From positions 17,519-81,518 of the forward strand of contig NW_025860021.1 in the NCBI RefSeq assembly GCF_002878395.1: DNA of 64,000 nt, given 5' to 3'. Below the pieces are notes generated by a model. The model was not told the origin of the DNA and ran no database searches. It was given only the letters and a program-made list of their open reading frames with translations. The translations under genes were made by a program, and so were the position numbers. Origin of the DNA: Capsicum annuum (lineage: Eukaryota; Streptophyta; Magnoliopsida; Solanales; Solanaceae). Below are positions 11,050 to 21,338 of the stretch, piece after piece (position 1 is the stretch's first letter; each line of letters starts with the position of its first letter).

Positions 11050-12275
11050 CCTAGCCAGACGATTTCATGAGCTAACTCTATCTTATCTTCCTCGACATAT
11101 GCTACACTACCCATGGACGACCTGTAAGGGCATCTGCCACTATATTGGCCTTGCCCGGGTGATACAGTATATTCATATCATAGTCCTTTAGCAATTCTAA
11201 CCATCGTCTCTGTCGAAGATTCAAATCTCTCTGAGTAAACAAATACTGCAAACTATTGTGATCCATAAAGACATCAACATGAACACCATACAAATAGTGT
11301 CTCCAGATTTTTAAGGTAAAAACCACTGCAGCTAAATCAAGGTCATAGGTCAGGTAATTCTTCTCATGCGGCTTCAGCTGCCTGGAGGAATAGGCTATAA
11401 CTTACCCTTCTGTATCAATACGCAACCTAACCTAACTCTAGAAGAATCACAGTACTCTACAAAATCATCTATACCATTAGGAAGGGTCAACACAAAGTCC
11501 AAAGTGAGTCGAGTCTTCAACTCCTGAAAACTCTTCTTACAAGAATCAGACCACAGGAATTTAACTTTCTTTTGGGTCAACTGAGTCAAAGGAGACGCAA
11601 TAGAAGAGAAACCCTCAACAAAACAATGGTAGTAACCAGCTAGACCTAAAAAACTCCTAATATCCTATGGGGAAATAGGTCTAGGCCAATTCTTCATAGC
11701 TTTTATCTTTTGAGGATCAACTCGAATACCTTTAGAACAAATAATATGACCCAGAAAAGAAACTGACCTTAGCCAAAATTTGCACTTGCTAAATTTGGCA
11801 AATTGTTGTGATCTCTAAGGGTTTGCAAGACTATTTGGAGATGATTTGCATGGTCGTTCTTACTTTGGAAGTATACAAGAATATCATCTATGAACACAAT
11901 AACAAACATATCCAGGTACTGTCTGAACACCCAATTCATGAGGTCCATAAAAGCTACTGGGGCATTTGTTAGCCCGAAGGACATGACCAGGAACCCAAAA
12001 TGACCATAATCGGTGTGAAAAACTATCTTTGGAATATCACACTCCCTAACTTTAAGCTGGTGATAACCAAATCTCAAGTCTATTTTTGAGAAATAGCTGG
12101 CACCTTGCAGCTAATCAAATAGGTCATCAATTCTAGGAAAAGGGTACTTGTTCTTGACTATGACTTTGTTAAGTTGACGATAGTCGATGCACATCTGTAA
12201 TGAACCATCTTTCTTTTGCATGAATAGAATGGGTGCACCCCAAGGAGATACACTAGGACTTATAAAACCCTTATC
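11050..12275 (-). pseudogene. E2 reverse transcriptase and RNase H
   Basis: At 12275-12080 is the RT fingers region, with decayed [22 protein letters not shown] visible in the minus strand near 12170-12230. The 12077-11769 frame has [38 protein letters not shown] and FIDDILVY, with the catalytic FIDD at 11883-11894. The thumb ([16 protein letters not shown]) lies near 11690-11730. RNase H follows in 11589-11395 with YCDSSRVRLGCVL and in 11326-11102 with [11 protein letters not shown] and [16 protein letters not shown], ending in the [11 protein letters not shown] linker. Catalytic residues survive; frameshifts near 11810 and 11395 break it. Confidence 0.86.
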
Positions 12276-13024
12276 TCAAAGATCTTTGAGTTGCTCTTTC
12301 AACTCCTTAAAATCTACGGGGGCCATACGACACTGAGGAATAGAAATAGGTTGTGTATTGGGATGAAGATCAGTCCCAAATTCTATCTCTCTATCGGGAG
12401 GTACCCCTGGGAGATTTTCCAAAAAAACATCGAGAAACTCATTAACAATGTTCATTGACTGAATGGTCGGAGTCTCAGACTTATTAACTTTAACTCTAAC
12501 CAAATGATAGATACAACCCTTGGATATCAATTCCCTAGCTTTAAGATAGGATATGAAATGACTCTTGGGAGATATAGAATTTTCGGACCACTTAAGGATG
12601 GCTCATTAGGAAACTTAAACTTGACTACATGGGTACGACAGTCTATAAACGCATAACAAGAGTAAAGCCAATCCATACCCAAAATAATGTCAAAATCAAC
12701 CAAGTCTAACTCAATCAAGTCGGAGAACAAGACTCTATGAAGAACAGTGATAGGACACTTCTTATATACTTATTTAGCTATAACAGATTCACCTACTAGG
12801 GTAGAAACTAGGATAGGCTTAGTAATCTTTTCAGCATTGATCTCAAAATTCACAGCCACCAAAGGAGTCACATAAGAAAAACTTGACCCAGGCTCCATCA
12901 ACACATACACATCAAAATAAAATACACAGAGCATACTGGTAATAATATCTAGGGGGTCCTTCTGCTCCTGGTGGGGTGGTATAGCATAAAAGCGATTCTG
13001 GCACTGATCACTTACAGTACTCAA
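12276..13024 (-). pseudogene. E2 aspartic protease and linker to RT
   Basis: The protease flap region starts near 13024; the active site reads MEPGSSFSYVTP, so the catalytic aspartate (DPGS in E1) has become glutamate at 12893-12895. The second conserved block FDIILGMDWLYSCYAFIDCRTH is at 12680-12600. The linker to RT (TPTIQSMNIVNEFLDVFLENL, PPDREIEFG) follows in the frame 12530-12276. The protease would cut the Gag-Pol polyprotein. The active-site change and frame changes near 12770 and 12530 argue it is inactive. Confidence 0.82.
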
Positions 13025-13053
13025 TGAGGCACCTTGAGAAGGAGTTGGAAAAG

Positions 13054-14157
13054 CTAAAGGGGCTGGGGCACTGATAGCCTGACTTTGGGGACGAACATCA
13101 CGGCTCCCCTGTTTAGTATATGGGCAATCTCTGAGTCTGTGGATAACTTACCACAACCAAAACAAACTTTCTGTTCAGCCAAACACTCTCCGGGATGCGT
13201 TCTACCACATTTAGGACATGAGGCATAATTAGGTCTATTACATACACTGTCCTGGGACTTGGACATAGTACGCCTATTACCCTGATCCTGCCTGATTATG
13301 GATGCGGGGGCACTAGCTGATGAAGGTGCTGCCACAAATGAACGACTCTGAAACTGAGGGCGGATCCCTCCAGAAAGTCTAGTCTGACCATGCCCCTGCT
13401 GCTCTGATCTAACTCTCTTATTTTCTCTTATTATCTTTCTCTTTTTCACCTTGTTTGCTTAAATTTTCTAAGCATGTATCATTAATCTAGAAAGATCCAT
13501 GTCTCTATTGAACATAGCAGATCCACACTCTTTCATAACATAACTCGATATGCCAGTCAAAAACTTACTCATACTAGTCCTGAAATAAGCCATCATACCG
13601 GGAGCATACTTAGACAACTAGTTGAATTTAAGAGAATACTCCTTAATTATCATGGAGCCTTGTCTCAAGTTCATAAATTCTTTTAGTTTCGCTTTCATCA
13701 TCCCCGGGGGAAAGAATCTGTCCAAGAATGCATCCTGGAATAACTGCCAAGTCATGGGAGTGACATTTTCCCCTCTATTTTTCCTCCACACCTTTACCCA
13801 GTCATAAGCAACATCTTTCAAGTGATAGGAAGCTTGCTCCACACTTTTTTCCTTTATTATATGCATAATTTAAGTAATATTTTTCACCTTATTAAGATAC
13901 ATCTGTGGGTCTTCACCTACCTTCGACCCATAGAACTCAGGCGGATTCATCTGCATAAAGTCATGAACCCGAGCTGTAGCAAAATTATTCTCTTGTAGAG
14001 GCGGAACAGTAGTCTGGGTGTTAGCTTGAGCATTGGCAGTAATTGCTTGGTCTAGCGCCTGAAAAACTGTTCGAAATTCCGCTTGAGACACATGCTCATT
14101 CAAAGGATCAATGGGTTGAGGTTGCTTGTTATTTCTACAAGCTCGAGGATAAGACAT
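13054..14157 (-). pseudogene. E2 gag
   Basis: The ATG at 14157 starts MSYPRACRNNKQPQPIDPLN. The frame stays the same down to about 13450 but has stops at 13868 (IT*IMHI, a CAA to TAA change) and after YSLKFN near 13618, among others. Capsid motifs are FMQMNPPEFYGSKVGEDPQMYL, MTWQLFQDAFLDRFFPPG and FMNLRQGSM. The nucleocapsid end at 13449-13054 has SCPKCGRTHPGECLAEQKVCFGCGK. The first knuckle is intact-looking (CX2CX4HX4C); the second loses its GH part in a small deletion. Gag would build the particle. Confidence 0.86.
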
Positions 14158-14352
14158 TTTCTGTTATAAGAGAGAATGAGTTAATCGCAGATAAAGAGAA
14201 AGTTGAAGGCATGATATACTTTAGAAAGATAGAAATGACTTTTTCTAAAACATTTTGTATCCTCTTGCTCATAGATGTGGCGCACTATACACCGATGATC
14301 AAGACTCCATGTAACGCGGTTTGTCAGACTTCCTAGGACTCTTTAAACCTTA

Positions 14353-14365
14353 GGCTCTAATACCA
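14353..14365 (-). other. Primer-binding site of E2
   Basis: The minus strand reads TGGTATTAGAGCC, one transition away from the tRNA-Met site of E1, four bases from the 5' LTR at 14370. Confidence 0.87.
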
Positions 14366-14369
14366 AGCT

Positions 14370-16749
14370 TGTAACGCCCCAAGATCCCATACCGAGATGT
14401 CACAAAGTGCTTAAGGCCACATATAGCCTTAAGCTAACCCTCTAAGCCGGTCATCACTTCTAGAACTCACTTTGACAATAGTCATGCTAAAATATGAGAG
14501 AAGGACATATTATGAACATACTGGAATAAGATAAAAAACTAGCCTGCACAATCCAAATACTACAATTCTGTACATACTGACACTTTACTTTAGTCTAACC
14601 AAGCCTCTACTATATAAGACTGAGGAGCCATTGGGACAAATCTCCAACTGACTCGTATTGAACTGAAAAAAAGTAATCATCTTCTAGTAAAATCAAAAGT
14701 TAGGGGCATAGGTCCCCGAACCATGAGGACTCACCAATTGTAGAAATGTAGATGGAGGTACTCAAAAATCACTATCGCCACTGAGATTGAGCACCTAAAC
14801 CTACATCACGAGGGAGTATAGAACACAGAAGAGTATGTGACTCAGTACTTTGGAATGTACTGAGTATGTGGGGGTGCAGACAATATTTTAAATAATATCA
14901 TAATTGTATAAGAAAATTGTGCATGTTGACACTAATGACTCTCTTCACTTGAATTACGTGAAACATAGTTTCCATAAATCATCAATAATAACATATGCTT
15001 ATGAAATCTCATAAACCATTGGACTCAACTAAAACTCGTTGACTCATGACTTAGAGTGACTCGGTAAATCATGAAACTTGTACTATTATGGACTTGGGGA
15101 GTTTCTTATAACTGACATTTACCATATGAGGTTACATGGAGTCCAACGTCTTGCATATGTTGGGGAGAGCTGTTCTATCCTTGCCATTGGAGTAGAACTT
15201 TAACTTTAGTTATCACTGTCTTGGCCTTTGGCCCTTACTCTTAATCCTACGGTGGCATGTAGTTCTGGGGAAGTAGGATGCGCTAAACCCACACTTCCCG
15301 CTCGGTGCTGAATACTACTCCCAGACTTAAGCTTAGAACGCGTCAGGAAATCCACCTTAATCAACTTAAGGGTCTACCATAGAGACCAAATCATAAATAT
15401 TTCTCATCTTTAAATCAAAACAATTGTGGATTCCTAACTCTACTCAAACTCAAACAATCTTTCTCAACATTAAGTGTACTTGCTTATTAACTCATATAAA
15501 ATGTCAAAAACTTCAAGAAAACATCAAAGAACTCATTCTTGACTCTCAAGCTCAAAGATCAATACATATTCAATAATCAAACTTCTCATAGAAAAGCTTA
15601 AATCATGACACTTATCTCAAATGATTGAGAAATCATCAATTCATAATAATAATATTCAACTCATGGCAGAAGTTTTTAATTTAAGAAATAAAATGATGAA
15701 ATAATCTTGTATATTAAACTTGAACAACTCAAATCTCATAAATCATTAATAAAGTAATTTGGGTGTAAACCCACTTGCAAATTCATGAAATTCAATAGTA
15801 GAAATTAAATCTTTGGGCACAAGAACAAAAGAAGTGTTCTTGTTCAAACCCCACATACCTTAATCTTTGAAATTGGATGAACTCTAGTCCTTGAGACTCT
15901 GTCTGCACTTGTAACTAATAATTCTTGAAGCTTACACTATGAAGAACTTGGTTCTTGAAGAAATCTTGAAGATTTATGGATGATTTTTGGAAGATTAATA
16001 TTCTTGATGAAACCCTAGATATATTTTTCTTAAGACAATTAGAAGAGAAAATGGAGAAATTAGGGTTTGGAGGAGGATTCTCATATTTATAGAGGTTTCC
16101 AAAAGATGAGAAAAGACCAAAATACTCTTGAAAAAACATCCCTTAATTGCTAAAAAAAAATAGCTGACCACATTCGTGACAAGTCGTCATACTAGTGATA
16201 AGTTGTCACGAAATGTCATCATAAAAGGGTGGAATTTATGATTTTCTGATTAAGGTTGATGACATTGGTGATAAGTCGTCATACTCATGATAAATTATCA
16301 CAATATATTGTCACTAGGGGTGGAAATCTGCCTAAGGTTGATGACATAGGTGATAAGTCATCACGCTTGTGACAGCTTATCATGAATGTCGTCACTCAGT
16401 TTTTTAGCCTGACATGCTAGAGTAAAATAGGCATAACTCTTTGCTCCGATACCATTTTTTGGTAAAATTGGTATCGTTGGAAAGATAATTAAATTATCTA
16501 TCATTTGCTATGTCATGAGCTCAATAATTCATAGTATAACGAGAGATATACCCATTAAAAGTTGAATATGGCAATATCTTTTCCAAGAATTCAATCGGTA
16601 AGGAATGTTTTGATTCACCTAATCGTTAGGACATCTTTGAGGCCTTAATACACATCACCCTTGATTAGTAAACAACCAAAACACTATAATTTATTTCTCA
16701 TGAGCTTGAGTCATGATTGCACTATTGGTTAGAATTTTGGGGTATTACC
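14370..16749 (-). repeat. 5' LTR of E2 (family A)
   Basis: It begins TGTAACGCCCC at 14370 and ends GGTATTAC(C) at 16748-16749. It aligns with the E1 LTR at 7930-10236 from end to end and with 1-683. The terminal base is C or belongs to the flank, as at the same end of E1. It contains AT-rich U5/R sequence at the left and U3 at the right. Confidence 0.88.
16084..16400 (-). promoter_or_regulatory. E2 LTR promoter: TATAAATA box with GTCGTCAC repeats
   Basis: TATAAATA is at 16091-16084 on the minus strand within CCTCTATAAATATGAG. Upstream in element orientation, 16165-16400 has repeated GTGACAAGTCGTCA and GGTGATAAGTCGTCA units. The layout is the same as in E1 although the repeat units have drifted. 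Confidence 0.5.
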
Positions 16750-16770
16750 GTGCCAAACCCAGGTGTTTCA
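16750..16770 (-). repeat. Remnant of the 3' LTR of E3
   Basis: GTGCCAAACCCAGGTGTTTCA matches GGTACCAAACCCAGGGTGTTTCA at the end of the right LTR. The remaining 2.5 kb must lie left of the window beyond E2. Confidence 0.82.
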
Positions 16771-16785
16771 GTCTCCCCCACTAGG
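16771..16785 (-). other. Polypurine tract of E3
   Basis: The minus strand reads CCTAGTGGGGGAGAC immediately before the TGAAACACC LTR start. The E8 tract (43269-43281) is nearly the same. Confidence 0.8.
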
Positions 16786-17040
16786 ATCATTCATCCCCAA
16801 ATGACGAACAAGGTAGGTCAAACACAAGAATGATTCATTTGCATTATTAAATATCAATCTAACCTTTAACAAAGTTAGAAAATAAAGATGTGATCAAGAA
16901 CACATACCTTCTGCACGAATATCTGAAGCAGAAAATAAATGCGGATATTTTGACTTTATGTCCACTTCTGCTTCTCATGTAGACTCTTCCACCTTGTGGT
17001 TCCGCCATAGAACCTTAATCGAGGCCATATCCTTGGTCCA

Positions 17041-18330
17041 TAATCAATGAACCTATTGATCCAAGATCTCAACCAATATCTCTTCATAAAACAAAAAATT
17101 TGAGATATCCAACCCTTCCAAGGAAACTACCGAAGAAGGATCACCAAGACACTTTCTTAACATAGAGACATGAAGTACCAAATTAATGGAGCTTAAAATA
17201 GAAGGCAACTCCAATTCAAGCACCATGTTGTGAACTATCCGCAAAATCACATAAGGATCAACATACTAGGGACTGAGTTTCTCCTTTTTACCGAACCACA
17301 TTACACCCTTCATAGGAGATACCTTTAGGAACACTTTATCCCCAACCTCAAACTCCAAGTCTCTATGCCTTACATCCGCATAGGACTTTTGGTAAATTTG
17401 GGCAGCCTTAAACCTTTCCCGAATCACTTTTACCTTTTTCGTAGCTTGATAAACCAAATTTGGACTGAACATATCTGCCTTCCCTAGTTCAAACCATCCA
17501 ATAGGAGATCAACACCTCCTATCACTCAATGCCACAGAAGGGCCAAACCAATGCTAGAAGGATAACTATTATTGTAAGAAAACTCTTCCAAAGGTGGATA
17601 CTCGACCAACTGCCACCATAATCAATCACACATGCTTGAAGCATATCCTCTAATGTGTGAATAGTCCTCTTTTCTTGTCCATCTATTTGTGGATGAAAAG
17701 TAGTACCTAGACTAACCTTAGTACCCAATCCATTCTGAAAAGACTGCTAGAAGTAAGATGAAAACTATTTATCATGACAAAAAATAATCAAAATAGGTAC
17801 CCTATACAACTTTAAAATCTCCTAAAGGTACAACCTCACATAGTCCTCAGCCAAAAAACTAGTCTGGACTAGCAAGAAGTGAGCACACTTTGTCATCCTA
17901 TCCATGATAACCCGAACCAAATCAAATTGGTATCGAGATCGAGGAACACCAGTAACAAAGTCTATATTGGTTACCTCCCATTTCTATTCTGGAAATTCCA
18001 TTTCTTCATACAACCCACCAGGCCTCATGTGCCCAAATTTCACTTATTGACACACTAAACACTTGGCCACAAAATCAGCCACATCCCTTTTAATTCCATT
18101 CCACCAATACATCTCTTAAAGATCATGATACATTTTTGTTGAACCATGATGAATAACATAGCTCGATTCAAGTGCCTCAGCCAAAGCCCTTTGTCACGAC
18201 TAATCAATGCCAAGAATGCATAATCGCCCTTGGACCTCAAGGTACCATCACTACTGATCTCAAACACCATCACCCTTTTCCCACCAACATGGCTCTTGAT
18301 TTTTATCAAGATAGGATCTAGAATTTTCTT
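17041..18330 (-). pseudogene. E3 integrase
   Basis: Fragments in several frames from 18309 down to 17053. The zinc part is near 18055-18180 (GGMELKGM, decayed). The core lies at 17728-17522 with FHPQIDGQEKRTIHTLEDML: where E1 and E2 have the catalytic glutamate (QAERT) this copy has lysine (QEKRT). The C-terminal parts follow at 17472-17266 (VFLKVSPMKGVMWFGKKEKL) and 17250-17053 (ELELPSILSSINLVLHVSML, then VEILDQ). It would have integrated E3; the lysine change and frameshifts make it inactive. Confidence 0.82.
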
Positions 18331-18544
18331 CTCCTTGATCTCTGCACTGAGAGATGACCGAACTAATTCCTATACGATCACACCACCATCCTCAGAGTCT
18401 AAAAGACAGAACCCAAGATTAGCTAAGTAGTGAATATCCCTTACCAACTCCCGCTTCCCCTTTGCCACATGAGCTAAACTCCCCATGGACAACCTATAAA
18501 AGCATTAACAACAATATTAGCCTTACCTGGATGGTAGTGAAGAC
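18331..18544 (-). pseudogene. E3 RNase H to integrase linker
   Basis: Decayed linker of pol, with the KANIVVNAF-like and SMGSLAHVAKGKREL-like motifs readable on the minus strand at 18420-18540. No separate gene is seen. Confidence 0.55.
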
Positions 18545-19360
18545 TCATATCATAGTACTAGAGAAGGTCCAACATCTCCTTTGCTTGATATTTAGATCCT
18601 TTTGAGTGAACACATACTGTAGACTCCTATGATAAAAAAAGATATCCATATGTACTCCACACAAATAATGCCGCCAGATTTTCAAAGCAAAGACCATCGC
18701 AAGAAGCTCCAAGTCATGAGTAGGATAATTCTTCTCATGAGCCTTCAACTTCCTAGAAGCATAGGAAATCATCTTCCCATGTTGCATCAAAATACAATTA
18801 AGTCCCACCCGGGATGCATCATAATAAACCATAAACCCCTCAATTCTTTCAAGTAATGTCAAAATTAGAGCCGAAGTTAACTTGTCCTTAAGCTTCTCAA
18901 AGATCTAGAAACTGCCTAATAACCCTATTCATCAAATCCATAAATACTGTCGGGCATTAGTGAAACCGAATGACATAACTAAGAACTCTAAGGGACCATA
19001 TCGAGTATAAAAAGTTGTCTTAGGGATATCCTCCTCCCTAATCTTAAGCTGATGATATACAGACCAAAGATCTATCATAGAAAAGAACTTGGCACATTAT
19101 AAATAATCAAACAAGTCATCTATTCTCAGAAGAGAATACTTGTTCTTAATTGCTACCTTATTCAAATATCTATAGTCAATGCACATCCGAAGGAAACCAT
19201 CTTTTCTGCACATGAATAAAACTGGTACACCCCAAGGGGATACACTAGGATGAATTAACCCCTGATCTAGAAGATCCTTAAGTTGCTCTTTGACTTCCCT
19301 CAACTCAGACTGAGCCATTCTATAAGAAGGAATAGATATTGGAGGAGTGTACGGAACCAA
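18545..19360 (-). pseudogene. E3 reverse transcriptase lacking its catalytic core, and RNase H
   Basis: The RT fingers are clear at 19360-19097: [35 protein letters not shown] and [11 protein letters not shown]. The frame continues past [20 protein letters not shown] and FGFTNA to RVIRQFLDL near 18900. It then jumps directly to [11 protein letters not shown], the start of the RNase H region. About 100 residues, including the FIDDILVYS catalytic site and the thumb, are gone. RNase H at 18862-18545 keeps YYDAS and DLEL, but FTDHKSL reads FFYHRSL, so one catalytic aspartate is tyrosine. Confidence 0.83.
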
Positions 19361-19900
19361 ATCAATACCAAACTCAATCTCCCCATTCGTAGAAACACTA
19401 GAAAGATCATCTGCAAAGACCTCAGGAAAACGTTTTTACCACTAGAAACAGATGTAAAGAAGGACCTTCCAAGTTAGAATCTTTAACCCGGACTAAGTAA
19501 TTGACATGCCCTTTGTAGATTAACCTCCAAGATATAAGATAAGAAATAAGTCTTCCCCTAGGAGCTAGGGAGCAACCCTTAATCTAAGGATGTATAACAA
19601 GAGTGTAACCAATCCATCCCTAAAATAACATCGAAATCCCACCAAAGTCTATGTACTACCAATAGACACCGCACAACCCCTATAGATTCTCTTAGCAACC
19701 ATAGTGTCTTATTGGGGTAGAAATAAAAAAAGGATCAGAAATTACCTCAGGATCAAAACAAAAATACAAAACCATAGATGGCGTATCATAAGAAAGAGTG
19801 GACCCTGGATAAAGAAAACAATACATATCACAAAAAAAGAGCTATAACATACCAGTCATAACATCAGGTGATGCCTCAAATTGCTACTGAGTAGCAAGAA
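19361..19900 (-). pseudogene. E3 aspartic protease and linker
   Basis: On the minus strand near 19811 the active site reads LYPGSTLSYDTP: the aspartate codon is replaced by tyrosine (TAT at 19811-19809). Toward 19600 lie fragments of the ILGMDWLHSCYT-like block, and 19370-19500 has the linker leading into RT. The frames are broken by many stops. Confidence 0.7.
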
Positions 19901-21131
19901 CATATAACCTATTGTGACCTTCGCCAGTACCAAAAGTAGAAATAAATGAAGAAGCAACACTTTTTGGTTAGGAGATAAAGCAACTGGTTCTTTGACTGCT
20001 CCCGAAGCACCCTTACCAACCGGATAGTTTCTAAGAAATAGCTTGGCTGAGCATATTTAAAACATCTGTAACTCCCTTCATAAAAAAATCCTAGATAAAG
20101 GAGACCACAGAACCCTTAAGGAGTGCATAAAGAATTCGACTGAGCCTCACTTTCCTGAGATTAGGCACCTTGTGCCAAAAAATTATTGCCACCCTGGTAA
20201 CGCCTATCACCTGACTATTTTGGGTAAGAAGCACTAGCAATATAAAAGGAACCATAACTTTCTCACTTCCTCTTTTGCCTATTACCGCCACCCCGGCCAC
20301 TCTATTGTTGAGCAACACTATTCTTAGAGAACCTACTCCTCTTACCCTACCTTCTCTCAAACCCTGCCTATTTTCTTTTTTCCTCTTCCACCTACTGTAT
20401 GTGAACAACCAACCTCAAAATATCCATATCCTTGATCAATAATGCAGTCTTGCTTTTAAGGATTAAATCCTGAGATAGACTACAAGTGAACTTTCTCATC
20501 TTTTCCCTCAAATCAGACACCATGTCTGGAGCATACCTTGATAGCTAATGAAATTTCAAGGCATATTTTCGGATAGACATTTTCCCTTGCTTAAGATTTA
20601 AAAATTCCTACATCTTTACTTCCCTCAGCTCTTGACGAAAGAAGCAATCTAGAAAAGCATTTGAGAAAGTTTCCCATAAAGTAGACCCCTTAACATCATC
20701 TCTCACCCTATCCTACTCCTCGTACCATTGGTATGCCATATCCTTAAGCTGGTAAGAAGAAAAATTCACACCTTCCATATTCGTGGCCTGCATCACCCTA
20801 AAGATTTTCTCCATTTCATCCAAGAAACCCTGAGGATCCTCCTCCATCTTTACACTAGTAAAAGTAGGAGGATTCATCTTCATAAACTGGCCAACCCTTA
20901 TGGCCTTAGCAGTCTGAGTAGCAACTAACTGAGCACTAAGATGAATCAATTAGGAAAATTCTGCATTAGTCACATCACCCTAAGAAGGACTAGTAGCAAC
21001 TAATGAAACTTTAAAAATATCAGGTACTGGATCCCTAGACCTAGTATGGATCCCTGAGTAGTACGTGTCCCTTTAACATTATCCCTAATTAGAATAGAAG
21101 AGTTACCTTGCATTTCAGATCATCGAGGCAT
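19901..21131 (-). pseudogene. E3 gag
   Basis: The ATG at 21131 begins MPR*SEMQGNS, with a stop in the fourth codon (likely arginine CGA to TGA). The capsid part at 20949-20713 has RVGQFMKMNPPTFTSVKMEE and DPQGFLDEMEKIFRVMQATN. The region 20640-20449 has the LRQG- and KFHQL-type motifs in another frame, and 20408-20091 the arginine-rich linker. The zinc knuckle near 20060-20010 reads SYRCFKYAQPSYFL, so its first cysteine and the histidine are lost. It would be the structural protein. Confidence 0.78.
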
Positions 21132-21322
21132 GATTTGAAAATTGAACAAACCAGGATTAAAAAGAACCTTAGACCTTGCATCTTGAAAAAATAGAATACC
21201 AATAAAGTGAAACAATCCTAAATGACTTGTAGCCTCTCTCTTATGATTATGACGTCTACATACCCTTAGAAGAGACTCTACTCGACACGGCTTTGGGGAC
21301 TCTCAATTGAACATGTACCTTA

Positions 21323-21335
21323 GGCTCTAATACCA
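21323..21335 (-). other. Primer-binding site of E3
   Basis: The minus strand reads TGGTATTAGAGCC, three bases from the LTR that starts (plus strand) at 21339. Confidence 0.87.
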
Positions 21336-21338
21336 ACT

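Larger units (their letters stand above)
1..16749 (-). mobile_element. E2: Ty3/gypsy LTR retrotransposon, left end outside window, interrupted by E1
   Basis: A minus-strand gypsy element: 5' LTR at 14370-16749, primer site at 14353-14365, gag-pol from 14157 leftward, polypurine tract at 684-698, and the last part of its 3' LTR at 1-683. Its integrase is cut at 1596/10237 by E1, an element of the same LTR family. On its right it ends inside the last bases of an LTR of E3. All coding parts have stops or frameshifts, so it is dead. The gag-pol order (gag, protease, RT, RNase H, integrase) is that of Ty3/gypsy; the chromovirus/Tekay-Del clade is likely but I see no chromodomain. Confidence 0.88.
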
